Source: an uncultured delta proteobacterium (GTDB lineage Bacteria > Desulfobacterota > Syntrophia > Syntrophales > UBA8958). From it: 54,215 nt of DNA. Shown one piece after another: positions 1 through 7,446 of the stretch (its first letter is position 1; each line of letters starts with the position of its first letter). The stretch spans positions 1 to 54,215 of the forward strand of contig CAISJV010000055.1 of the NCBI GenBank assembly GCA_903885795.1. Direction: 5' to 3'. Position numbers and translations under genes: made by a program. The notes beneath the pieces are model-generated. The model worked only from the letters and a program-made list of their open reading frames with translations. It was not told where the DNA came from and ran no database searches.

Positions 1-71
1 ATAACTTTGACAGGAAGACACCTGCTATGGTTTACTTCGGAACACAATCGCAGAGACAGGCTGCAGCATGA

Positions 72-662
72 TCATGAACCAAGGGCAATTTCCCACTTAT
101 AAAAACCTGTCTCCTGTCCAAACAACCCCGACCACCTCTCAGATAACGCATTCAGAACATCATATCTTTGTGGATTACCTTGAAATATCCAAATCGATAC
201 ATCTTCATCATCGAAGTCTGTGTTGAGTAATGACGCAACCTCAACTTTTGTAGGCAGATGGCGTTTGAATGATACACGGTCATCGAGGAATGTATAATCA
301 TATTTCATTGCTAATTCGGAGATAAAAGATATTCCCAATTCTCTACATTCTATTCCAATATTCTCAAGAAATAATTTTCTTTCTTTTGGAATTACATTAG
401 CGCATAGTATCATCTCATAAAAATCATTTTGATTCTTACTCTTTAGAAGGCCATAGTATTCTGCAATTTGACCAGACGCTTCTCTACTCAAGATTCCTCG
501 CTTTACTTCAATTATCACTTTGCGCTTGAGTTTATCTTCAAAAAGAATATCAATTCTCTTTCCCTCAATAGCATATTGTTGATCAATGAGTCTAAAGCCT
601 TCGCCAGGGAAAACATCATCAGGGTGTTCGGCAATCAGGTTCTCAATGTCTTTTTCTAGCAT
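72..662 (-). CDS. NucS/DUF91-like PD-(D/E)XK nuclease
   Basis: The 196-residue protein has the signature of the DUF91/NucS C-terminal nuclease fold: Asp38 in RIDIL, then Glu52 and Lys54 in IIEVKRG, followed by Gln65. These form a PD-(D/E)XK metal site, so a DNA endonuclease role is likely. The last 45 residues start like an EVE domain (SIWIFQGNPQRYDVLNAL) but stop soon after, so the C-terminus may be truncated. The gene lies outside the tRNA-Sec attachment site at 1409, so it belongs either to the chromosomal flank or to another island. Start chosen at the first ATG of the frame. Family assignment is fairly secure; the biological role (repair or defence) is inference. Confidence 0.7.
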   Translation of the reverse strand: MLEKDIENLIAEHPDDVFPGEGFRLIDQQYAIEGKRIDILFEDKLKRKVIIEVKRGILSREASGQIAEYYGLLKSKNQNDFYEMILCANVIPKERKLFLENIGIECRELGISFISELAMKYDYTFLDDRVSFKRHLPTKVEVASLLNTDFDDEDVSIWIFQGNPQRYDVLNALSERWSGLFGQETGFYKWEIALGS

Positions 663-772
663 AAGCCCCCTTATGTCATTTTATTGGTCTTTTAAGTTAA
701 CAATCTATTGGTCGAGCCTCGATTGACTTCATCCACCAAAGTCACACCCAGCAATATCACTATTTGTTATTT

Positions 773-1123
773 CTAGTTATGGTGGTCATGTGTTATGTGG
801 TCTGTATTACTATATTTCCAATTAGCGCGCTCTTTTTCATTTGCTAGTCGAGCATCTTCTATCTTCGCATCTTCTAATAGCCGTAGGCGTTCTTTACTCT
901 CTTTTTCGATTTTTTGTTTTCTAAGGCCAAGAAATATGCAGATGGCGAAAACACTTATAATGAACCCCGATATAAAGAATGGTTTATACCAAAATGTTTC
1001 CCAGAAAAAATTAAGGAATGCAAAGAGGATTGCTAATAAGAAGAAACCTCCGATAATTGTCCAAATCCCTATTACAATGTGAGCGATTGGTGTTCCTACG
1101 GTAAATTTGTAATTGTACCACAT
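773..1123 (-). CDS. small membrane protein with two transmembrane segments and a charged cytoplasmic tail
   Basis: I do not recognise this 116-residue protein. It shows two hydrophobic segments (about residues 12-40 and 48-66), then a highly charged, Lys/Glu-rich stretch (about 68-103) likely to form a helix or coiled coil, ending in a His-rich tail. A membrane location with a cytosolic tail is what the sequence suggests. It stands alone between the nuclease gene and the attachment-site region, on the same strand as the neighbouring integrase. Confidence 0.5.
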   Translation of the reverse strand: MWYNYKFTVGTPIAHIVIGIWTIIGGFFLLAILFAFLNFFWETFWYKPFFISGFIISVFAICIFLGLRKQKIEKESKERLRLLEDAKIEDARLANEKERANWKYSNTDHITHDHHN

Positions 1124-1308
1124 AACCTAATTACCTTTTTTCGTCCAGTAGACTAGCTTACTGGTTTATCCCAATATATGAGTTAATGTTTGTATCCTCT
1201 GTTTAGAGCCTGGTTTTCTGACAGTGCCATGTGATATTTTCGCACGGATCTTAAAATCAGTCAAACATTGAATACTGGAAGATATACGTACTTTTGCCCC
1301 CACCACAT

Positions 1309-1335
1309 ACTTCAAATCCGGTGTGGGGCGCTAAA
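1309..1335 (+). pseudogene. inverted tRNA-Sec anticodon/variable-arm fragment
   Basis: This 27-bp stretch contains the Sec anticodon loop CTTCAAA and the start of the long variable arm (GGTGTGGGGCGCTAAA). It matches the tRNA-Sec half at 24459-24485 with a single mismatch, but on the opposite strand. It lies 75-100 bp outside the attachment core at 1409. A GGAAG as in the tRNA-Sec 5' end occurs at 1277, but no D-arm can be made out. It reads as a relic of selC, possibly left by an earlier recombination or inversion. Confidence 0.6.
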
Positions 1336-1408
1336 CTCGGAAGGTTAAAGAAGGTTAAAGACACGTTAAAGAAATATTATCGATAAAAATCGAAATTTAC
1401 GAATAAAA

Positions 1409-1435
1409 TGGCGGAAGTGCATGGGAATCGAACCC
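1409..1435 (-). repeat. attachment-site copy 1 (3' end of tRNA-Sec)
   Basis: On the minus strand this is the T-arm, acceptor strand and encoded CCA of tRNA-Sec. It shares GGCGGAAGTGCATGGGAATC and flanking bases with 19268 and 24420. It sits 28 bp beyond the stop codon of the integrase at 1464, as expected for the integrase-proximal end of an integrated element. Confidence 0.85.
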
Positions 1436-1463
1436 GTGCTTTCGCCTCTAAGTAGCTGATTTT

Positions 1464-2726
1464 TCAAGGCGCTGTCCCCTCTATCGGATTCTTATCGGAT
1501 CGGATCGGAATTACATTGTCCCGGTTTACTACATCCCGCAGGTCCGTCATGGCGTTGTGGACGTACTTCTGAGAAGTCCGGATGTCACTATGCCTTGCCA
1601 AATCCTTCACCTGAAAAGCCGTGGCATTTTTCGACCAATCCGTAATGGTGCTATGCCTCGTCGCCTCGTATAGTTTCAATCCTTTGATGCCATGCATAGC
1701 CCACAAATCCCGCAGGTAAGCCGGTTTGTATCCTCTACCTGTCGACGGATTGATAAACAGGAAATCTGTGCCAAAGCGAATCTTTCCGTGTCTAACAGCA
1801 ATTTCAAGGGCAAATCGTGAAAGCGGAATCCACTCCCCTCTATTACCCTTTGTTGTCTCAATCAGATCGTAGCCCGAATAGGTTCGTTGAATCAAAACTC
1901 GTGATGACGCAAGATCACAATCACGAATCTGCAAAGCACAGACCTCCGATACCCTTAATCCCGTCTCCCGCTGAAAATAGAGGATGTCACGGTGCTGTTC
2001 AGGGAAATTCCCGATGACTTCCATTTGTGCCTCGTAGGTGATGGATCTTTGTTTTTTCGTGATCGTCACCCTGAAATCTGGAAACTTAGGAATTTCAATC
2101 CGCTCTTGATCGTTCAGCCACCGAAAGAATGTCTTGAGGGCAAGCAGCATATTACGTGTGTATTTCTGAGATAATGCTGTCGGCAGCTCGTGGAGAAAAT
2201 ACTTTTCAATGTCTCCTTTTTTGATATGCCGTACATCCAGGTCACTCATGTTTTGGTAGTGTGTGCGATAGACTTCATAGAGCTTGAGCGTTGCATTACG
2301 GCAGTTGCTCTGGTTGAGTTCAATTTTTTTACGCTTATAGGCTATCCATTCGTCATACTTAATTCCGAACTTCATTGCCTCGATCTCCGGTAGCAGCCAA
2401 TTCCGGATGTCGAACTTTACCCCACCTTTTTTCTCGCTTTCGATTTCTCCATTGATGGCAGACAGAGATCTGAATGCTTCTGTGTAGGATAGAGCTGTCC
2501 CTTTTTTGTCGTGATAGATTCTGACATACTTTCCATTAACAGAAATACGGATTGCGCAGGAATCATATCCGCACTTTAGGCAAACTCGCTCCCTTCGCCG
2601 GTTTCCACACCGCTGACATAAGATAGAACCCCTCATGATTAATTCGGCCAAGTCAAAGGCCGAATTTTCCTCACCCCCTTTCTTCGAAGGGGTTATGGGA
2701 TATTTTTTGTCAGCCGTCAACATCAT
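1464..2726 (-). CDS. tyrosine recombinase (integrase) of element 1, with N-terminal zinc ribbon
   Basis: This 420-residue site-specific recombinase starts with a CxxC-x8-CxxC zinc ribbon (Cys37, 40, 49, 52). A SAM-like core-binding domain (about 105-215) and the catalytic domain follow. Catalytic residues visible are Arg258 (ETGLRVSEV), Lys293, Arg357-His358 (YEATRHS), His379 (LARHSD) and Tyr388 (QKYVH). The first His of the usual HxxR box is Glu354, a variation seen in some families. Its stop codon lies 28 bp from the tRNA-Sec 3' repeat, so it very likely integrates element 1 into selC. The zinc ribbon is an uncommon addition and may help DNA recognition. Confidence 0.9.
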   Translation of the reverse strand: MMLTADKKYPITPSKKGGEENSAFDLAELIMRGSILCQRCGNRRRERVCLKCGYDSCAIRISVNGKYVRIYHDKKGTALSYTEAFRSLSAINGEIESEKKGGVKFDIRNWLLPEIEAMKFGIKYDEWIAYKRKKIELNQSNCRNATLKLYEVYRTHYQNMSDLDVRHIKKGDIEKYFLHELPTALSQKYTRNMLLALKTFFRWLNDQERIEIPKFPDFRVTITKKQRSITYEAQMEVIGNFPEQHRDILYFQRETGLRVSEVCALQIRDCDLASSRVLIQRTYSGYDLIETTKGNRGEWIPLSRFALEIAVRHGKIRFGTDFLFINPSTGRGYKPAYLRDLWAMHGIKGLKLYEATRHSTITDWSKNATAFQVKDLARHSDIRTSQKYVHNAMTDLRDVVNRDNVIPIRSDKNPIEGTAP

Positions 2727-2760
2727 TCTGCACTCTTAGCAAGTATGGATAATTCGAAAG

Positions 2761-3369
2761 TTATTTGTGGTTTTTGTTCTCACTGGCTGGCCCACATATT
2801 ATCGCTTTTAGTTTTTTAAGATCGTCCATCAGCGCGCCATACTTCGCCCTGGGTCCCGATGGGCCTACCTGAATATCACGCTCTATTGATTCATAATAAA
2901 GAGCTGGTAGAATGATTTGAGTGTACTGATCAAGATAGAATGGTTTATTCATTCTGGGCGCTGTCATAAACCAGTGAATATTTTCCTGCGTGTCCCCATC
3001 CCATTTTAAAAATCTTGCGGATGCAGGCATTTTAATTGTTATGTTTCGTAGGCTTGTAGATTCATCTGTTTGGTTTGCCCCTGTGATAGGTCGTGTCCCA
3101 ATTGTCACTTGCGCGCTTGGGGTATTATCCGTATTGGTACTATTACCAATAGATATAGTAATAACGCCTTTATCTTTCTCACGCGCACAAGTGACAATTG
3201 GGACAATTTGGTTTTTCATTTCGTTTTTATACGCGCGCGAGTGACAATCGGGACAATTGTCGATATCGCTAATGATATCTGCATCATCGGCATAGCTTAA
3301 CTTGCTGACTTCTGGTGACAATTGGGACATTTTAGTTATAGATGTCGTTACGCGATCATATAGGTTCAT
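2761..3369 (-). CDS. hypothetical protein of the replication module (contains iteron-like DNA)
   Basis: I do not recognise this 202-residue protein. The N-terminal half is polar and contains a CPDC pair; the C-terminal half is more conserved-looking (HWFMTAPRMNKPFYLDQY and an ALYYESIERDI helix). Its ATG shares one base with the stop codon of the upstream primase gene (TAATG), so the two are translationally coupled. Its first half overlaps four copies of a repeat with core GTGACAATTGGGACA. That may explain its odd composition: the segment may be constrained as DNA (origin or operator) as much as protein. A replication accessory role is inference from position. Confidence 0.6.
   Translation of the reverse strand: MNLYDRVTTSITKMSQLSPEVSKLSYADDADIISDIDNCPDCHSRAYKNEMKNQIVPIVTCAREKDKGVITISIGNSTNTDNTPSAQVTIGTRPITGANQTDESTSLRNITIKMPASARFLKWDGDTQENIHWFMTAPRMNKPFYLDQYTQIILPALYYESIERDIQVGPSGPRAKYGALMDDLKKLKAIICGPASENKNHK
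3094..3329. repeat. four iteron-like repeats with core GTGACAATTGGGACA
   Basis: Copies lie at 3094-3108 (minus orientation), 3191-3205, 3241-3255 (one mismatch) and 3315-3329 (plus orientation). Three are preceded by a GC-alternating 8-mer such as GCGCGCAA, giving a unit of about 23 bp. The core is itself partly palindromic around CAATTG. Direct repeats of this length beside a primase/helicase gene are typical of iterons at an origin, or of operators for autoregulation. Confidence 0.7.
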
Positions 3370-6095
3370 TATTGAATATCCTTATGTTTTGATAACCCCA
3401 GGAATCGGGTAGCTTCTTGGATCTTTATGACCGCCATTGCACGGCGTTGTTTTTCTTCGTTGGCTCGATTCGCATAGAGGCTATGGCATTGCTCGTTCAC
3501 TCTCCAATGTGAGGGTCGATGATCCTTTTTATATTTGGTAGCGTCCACCCAGCCTGCTGCCCATAAAATTTTCATTGCTTCTTGGAGGAGATCTGGGAAA
3601 TTGCGTAATTCCCTGTTTGATCGATATAAGACACGTTCACTAACATTTATGATTCCTTTCGCTAGGATAAACCCCGCTATCCATCGTGCATGACCTATAT
3701 TTCGATTTGTTGGCAATATCTCATTGTAAAAGCGCGCCGCGTTTGGCAAGAGGAAGGCAATCATTAAGCGAGCTACGCGCTTTGCGGTTTCACCGGATAT
3801 ATATGTGTGAGGCATCCTATTCTCTGATATGGCTTCTACCATGTGAAAAGTTAATGCATATCGCGCGAACTTTCCGTCCCACTTGTCAAGAGCGGCTCGA
3901 AATGATGCAGTTGTGGAAGGTATAGCCATTACATTTTTTATCGTCCTCTTTACAATTTCCCTTTGCTCTTGAGCCTTAGCAGAAAACATGTATGGGGTTT
4001 GGGGAATAGGCAGGTCAATTTCAACTGGGAGACCGAGGTTTTTTATCAGTTTATTGTAGGATTCAATTTTTTCATAATCTGGCTCTCGATCTTCTCCCTC
4101 ACTGATAGCTCTGCCGTAATAGATATCAAATCGGTTCAGCAATCCATCATCTGTTATTGAAGCGAACTCCCTTTTTGCAGGACCTGGTTGAATTGACCCA
4201 AGGACGCAGCTACTCCAGTTAGGAACAAAAATATTCCCCCTTTTTATTCTATCAATGACGCGTGGTCCCCCGTTGTACATCTCAAGCCAGTCAGCACGGT
4301 CCTTTCCTCCTTTTGCCGCCCGGTAACAATCCATAGACCCAATAAATCTGGTCATTTCGTCATAGTTAACAAGTATTCCTTCGGGATTATCCTTTAGAAT
4401 TTCTGATAGAGATTCTACAGTTGGATCGTTGGTCATTCTTCTTTTCAGAGGAGGCATCTCTGGCTTTTCAGGGGTTCCCCCAAGGTTTTTTTTCTTTTTT
4501 AATGATTCAAATTCAGCAAGTTCTTGCTCGTAGCTCTTGAGCAATTTTTGATTTATCAAATACAAATCTTTCTCCAGCTCTTTTAATGGTTTTAAGGCTT
4601 TATTCATGGCGGGGGTTTTTTTCATACCTGGTTCTGCCACCAGTAAACTCCATATCCTTGATGATTCTTTCCACTCCGAATCGTTAACTTTCGGTTGCAC
4701 AGTATATTCATCAGAAATGCATGCGGCGGCGACTGTTAGTGCAGGCATAGCAATCATTGATGTGCAAACACCAAGGCGGGCTGCTTCATCACGAGCGAAT
4801 TCGTCAATTACAGGTGGACAGGCATTATCCAACCATTCAGGTTCACCAAAAATGTCCACATCACCGAATATATCAATGGGGATGACATCGTTAAAGACCT
4901 CGTTATTATCGTTTATTCCCAGACTGATGGGGCTTTTTATTAGGTCCTTGTATTTACAATCAGCACAAAAATCTCCAGTGACTGATGCTTCTATGTAGGC
5001 GCAAGTATAAGGACCACCACCCTTTAAGGCATGCTTGATCTTTTTGTCCGTTTCACCCTGGCTATAATTGGGATAAGGTTCTGAAATTGTGTGCGCAATT
5101 TTAGCCCCGTTCTGGCATCGGCTAACTACCGAAAGGACAACGTACCACTCTATTTCGCACAGAGTTTCCGCATCGATGACGCAATGATTAATGAAGCTGC
5201 ATTTCTCGCGGATAATTTCAAAATCAGCATCAGAGGAGGAGTCAGTAAAATTTGTTTCATGTTGTTTGCGAGCATTCCCTTTCACATTTTTTGATGAATT
5301 ATTGGCGGTTCTAATAGTATTGATGAACTCACTAACTTCTTCTATGGGAACTTTGTTGATATTTGATAGGGTATCCACCTGATTTTCAAATGGTTCCAGA
5401 AAATCAGTATTCGGATCAAGCAATAGAGTGTGACCCTTTTGCATAGCAAGCCCCTGAAAGGGGAGAGCAATCAAGTTTCCCATTTTTTGACCAGTGAGAT
5501 GATCTTGATTCGGAAATATGCGGTCAAAGGAATTCTCACTAAAAGTGCTCTTGTCGATTCCAGCTCTTAGTAATAATTCAAAGACTACTTTTCGGGCTTT
5601 TGAAGCAGGTAATGGATCCTTGAAGAATAGATAAGCGTGGTATCCTGTTCCTGATTTTGAACGAAGTACATACAACGTGAAATTATTCTCCGAACATGTG
5701 TGATAATATTTACGAGCATCATTTAATGGATCTTTATCACCTTTGTGATCGTCTAAATCTACGGCGGCATAATTTACTTTTTCGTCCGAATGAATAGGAT
5801 ACGTACCAAGAACGATGTCACCATTGAGGTGCTGCCTTAGCAGTTCATGGTTGACTGTTACATATTTCTTGTTTGGACAGGAGTCACACGAACCCATGCT
5901 GGATTTCTCCTTATTACATATATTTTTTTTCCACTCATTTTCACAGATGGGGCTATATCCGCTCTTCCCTTTTTTGTTCTCCCATCTCTTGGGAATGACA
6001 TCTCTCCGACCAAGAAATAGATCCTCCAAGTATGAAATAAGCCTAATATCTCCGGCAGGGATTTTTTTATTTAATGGAATCGAAATGTCTGTCAT
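3369..6095 (-). CDS. primase-polymerase (TOTE/AEP type) fused to DUF3987 helicase-like domain
   Basis: This 908-residue replication protein combines two functions. Residues about 20-260 form an archaeo-eukaryotic primase: a Cys cluster (C51, C60, C70, C73), the acidic pair in VDLDD (Asp113, Asp115), and the SKSGTGYHAY motif with His153. Residues about 430-800 resemble DUF3987, with a degenerate P-loop (AEPGMKKTP) and a Walker B-like NYDEMTRFIG. A second Cys pair (CADCKYK) sits between them. It would prime and unwind the element's own origin. A ribosome-binding site GAGGTGAAG sits 3-11 bases before the ATG, supporting this start. It is coupled to the downstream 202-residue gene that carries iteron-like repeats. 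Confidence 0.85.
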   Translation of the reverse strand: MTDISIPLNKKIPAGDIRLISYLEDLFLGRRDVIPKRWENKKGKSGYSPICENEWKKNICNKEKSSMGSCDSCPNKKYVTVNHELLRQHLNGDIVLGTYPIHSDEKVNYAAVDLDDHKGDKDPLNDARKYYHTCSENNFTLYVLRSKSGTGYHAYLFFKDPLPASKARKVVFELLLRAGIDKSTFSENSFDRIFPNQDHLTGQKMGNLIALPFQGLAMQKGHTLLLDPNTDFLEPFENQVDTLSNINKVPIEEVSEFINTIRTANNSSKNVKGNARKQHETNFTDSSSDADFEIIREKCSFINHCVIDAETLCEIEWYVVLSVVSRCQNGAKIAHTISEPYPNYSQGETDKKIKHALKGGGPYTCAYIEASVTGDFCADCKYKDLIKSPISLGINDNNEVFNDVIPIDIFGDVDIFGEPEWLDNACPPVIDEFARDEAARLGVCTSMIAMPALTVAAACISDEYTVQPKVNDSEWKESSRIWSLLVAEPGMKKTPAMNKALKPLKELEKDLYLINQKLLKSYEQELAEFESLKKKKNLGGTPEKPEMPPLKRRMTNDPTVESLSEILKDNPEGILVNYDEMTRFIGSMDCYRAAKGGKDRADWLEMYNGGPRVIDRIKRGNIFVPNWSSCVLGSIQPGPAKREFASITDDGLLNRFDIYYGRAISEGEDREPDYEKIESYNKLIKNLGLPVEIDLPIPQTPYMFSAKAQEQREIVKRTIKNVMAIPSTTASFRAALDKWDGKFARYALTFHMVEAISENRMPHTYISGETAKRVARLMIAFLLPNAARFYNEILPTNRNIGHARWIAGFILAKGIINVSERVLYRSNRELRNFPDLLQEAMKILWAAGWVDATKYKKDHRPSHWRVNEQCHSLYANRANEEKQRRAMAVIKIQEATRFLGLSKHKDIQ

Positions 6096-6109
6096 AACTT
6101 CACCTCGCT

Positions 6110-6235
6110 TTACATTAATTTTGTATTGACTCCATGTGCAGTTAAGGATCCAGTTTTGCAGATCTTTTCATTCGGGACCTTTCCCTCTCTGCCCAATAGG
6201 GTTGCTATGGAATTTGCATTATTCAACGTTGCCAT
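6110..6235 (-). CDS. 41-residue small protein upstream of the primase
   Basis: This short reading frame begins MATLNNANSIATLLGREGKV and ends 14 bp before the primase start. A strong ribosome-binding site (AGGAGAACAGAAA then ATG) supports translation. The sequence is polar and has no family I recognise; it could be a leader peptide coupling translation to the primase gene or a small regulator. It lies downstream of the terminator at 6268-6310, so a promoter for the primase operon must lie in between or transcription reads through. Confidence 0.5.
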   Translation of the reverse strand: MATLNNANSIATLLGREGKVPNEKICKTGSLTAHGVNTKLM

Positions 6236-6267
6236 TTTCTGTTCTCCTAAAAGATTTTCCGTAACTA

Positions 6268-6310
6268 ATAAAAAAGCCGCGAATAACCTTTTAATGGTCT
6301 TTCGCGGCTT
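6268..6310 (-). terminator. rho-independent terminator
   Basis: The arms AAGCCGCGAA (6274-6283) and TTCGCGGCTT (6301-6310) form a 10-bp stem. On the minus strand the hairpin is followed by a T-rich run. It lies just after the 60-residue gene and would end the MerR-like transcript. Confidence 0.8.
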
Positions 6311-6381
6311 ACTGGCTTAGGATTTGGCTTACTAACCTTTGACTGGCTCGCCCTAATTATTTTTCCTGAAAGTATTTCTGC

Positions 6382-6564
6382 TTACAGCATCATGTACCCA
6401 CCTTTTTTAGTTCGTACCAGAGGCCTCCTCGTCTCTTCCCCTTGATGTCTTTTAATAACTATGTTAGCAATTACTTTGCTTGTACTCACGTAATCATAGT
6501 TATCGGCAATTATAACTTCAGGGATATCATTAACATTATCTTCTTCATTATCTTCGCTTTTCAT
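6382..6564 (-). CDS. 60-residue acidic hypothetical protein
   Basis: The N-terminal half is strongly acidic (KSEDNEEDNVNDIPEV) and the C-terminal half basic (KRHQGEETRRPLVRTKKGG). A good ribosome-binding site (AAGGAGGATT) precedes the ATG. It follows the MerR-like gene by 8 bp and is closed by the terminator at 6268, so the two form one transcript. It could be a partner of that regulator or an excisionase-type accessory; no family is recognised. Confidence 0.55.
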   Translation of the reverse strand: MKSEDNEEDNVNDIPEVIIADNYDYVSTSKVIANIVIKRHQGEETRRPLVRTKKGGYMML

Positions 6565-6572
6565 TTTTTAAT

Positions 6573-7190
6573 TTAATCCTCCTTAAAGAACACACCTGCT
6601 TCTTCAATTAAACGGGATAGACTGATTAATACTATACTTGGACAGTGTTGAAGAATATCGCTTAAATCATCAGAATCAAAGCTTATGTCCACACGGTATT
6701 CGTCTTGATCAATGATATTAGGAATTCGTGGATCTTTAGATAAAGTCAGGAATATTTCAGCACTTTGGTAATATATTTTAATAAATTCGTACAATGTGAG
6801 GCTCTTCTTAATTTCTAAAGGATCTGGCCTGTCATAAGAGGGAATTGTAAAGCTGAAATTTAATTCTTTTTTCCTTAAATATTTTATCAAATCATTCATA
6901 ACTACATAATTTATGGAATATTTATTTAATTCTCGGCAAATCATGACTTCGATAAGATTTTGGTGGTCGTATTGATGCATCCTTCCGGTCCCTCGGACAG
7001 GCTTGGCTGGTGAAATAACGCCTGCGATGGTCCAGTGCTTAAGTTGATTGCTACTTATGTTAGCTTTATGTTGAATTTCCTTGCTGAAGTAATGCTTTAC
7101 CTCCCTATTGTTAGCATTCGTCTCTAGTGAAAGAAAAGAATTATAATCAGTATTAAGAATCACATCAAATATCTTTCTCTGTGACCACAT
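6573..7190 (-). CDS. MerR-family-like DNA-binding regulator
   Basis: In the 205-residue protein, residues about 45-95 match the winged-helix pattern of MerR regulators (SSNQLKHWTIAGVISPAKP, then a Gly-rich turn, then RMHQYDHQNLIEVMICREL). The remaining C-terminal region is unassigned and probably mediates dimerization or ligand sensing. It is transcribed divergently from the RHH gene at 7285, and the intergenic region holds a 14-bp palindrome. The pair would form the element's control switch. A role as excisionase-like directionality factor is an alternative, because many such proteins share this fold. Confidence 0.65.
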   Translation of the reverse strand: MWSQRKIFDVILNTDYNSFLSLETNANNREVKHYFSKEIQHKANISSNQLKHWTIAGVISPAKPVRGTGRMHQYDHQNLIEVMICRELNKYSINYVVMNDLIKYLRKKELNFSFTIPSYDRPDPLEIKKSLTLYEFIKIYYQSAEIFLTLSKDPRIPNIIDQDEYRVDISFDSDDLSDILQHCPSIVLISLSRLIEEAGVFFKED

Positions 7191-7217
7191 GAAACTCCCC
7201 TTTCTGAATAATAGATT

Positions 7218-7231
7218 ATAAGTGGACTTAT
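7218..7231. promoter_or_regulatory. palindromic operator candidate (ATAAGTGGACTTAT)
   Basis: A perfect 14-bp inverted repeat lies in the short divergent intergenic region between the MerR-like gene and the RHH gene. The position suits an operator for either protein. No binding data; inference from symmetry and location. Confidence 0.5.
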
Positions 7232-7284
7232 CCCTTATATTGTATTAGAACTCTTGTCAATCATTTTTTTGAAAGGAGAAAAAC

Positions 7285-7446
7285 ATGGAAAAATCGCTTG
7301 AAAAAAAATATCGCGTCGTAGTTGTCTTGTCGAAAAAAGAGCGCGATGACCTTCGTAGAGTTGCTCGCGGCACGCAGCGATCAATGACTGGCTACTTGAG
7401 ATATCTTCTGGTTACGGATTTAGAATATAATCCTGATGATGAATGA
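7285..7446 (+). CDS. 53-residue ribbon-helix-helix protein
   Basis: The frame starts MEKSLEKKYRVVVVLSKKER and ends DLEYNPDDE. A strand with alternating residues (YRVVVVLS) followed by two helices (KKERDDLRRVARG and SMTGYLRYLLVTDL) is the typical RHH/CopG layout of small DNA-binding regulators and relaxosome accessory proteins. The ribosome-binding site GAAAGGAGAAAA is close to ideal. It is divergent from the MerR-like gene and is the last clear gene before 2.1 kb of structured, gene-less DNA, which it may bind. Confidence 0.7.
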   Translation: MEKSLEKKYRVVVVLSKKERDDLRRVARGTQRSMTGYLRYLLVTDLEYNPDDE

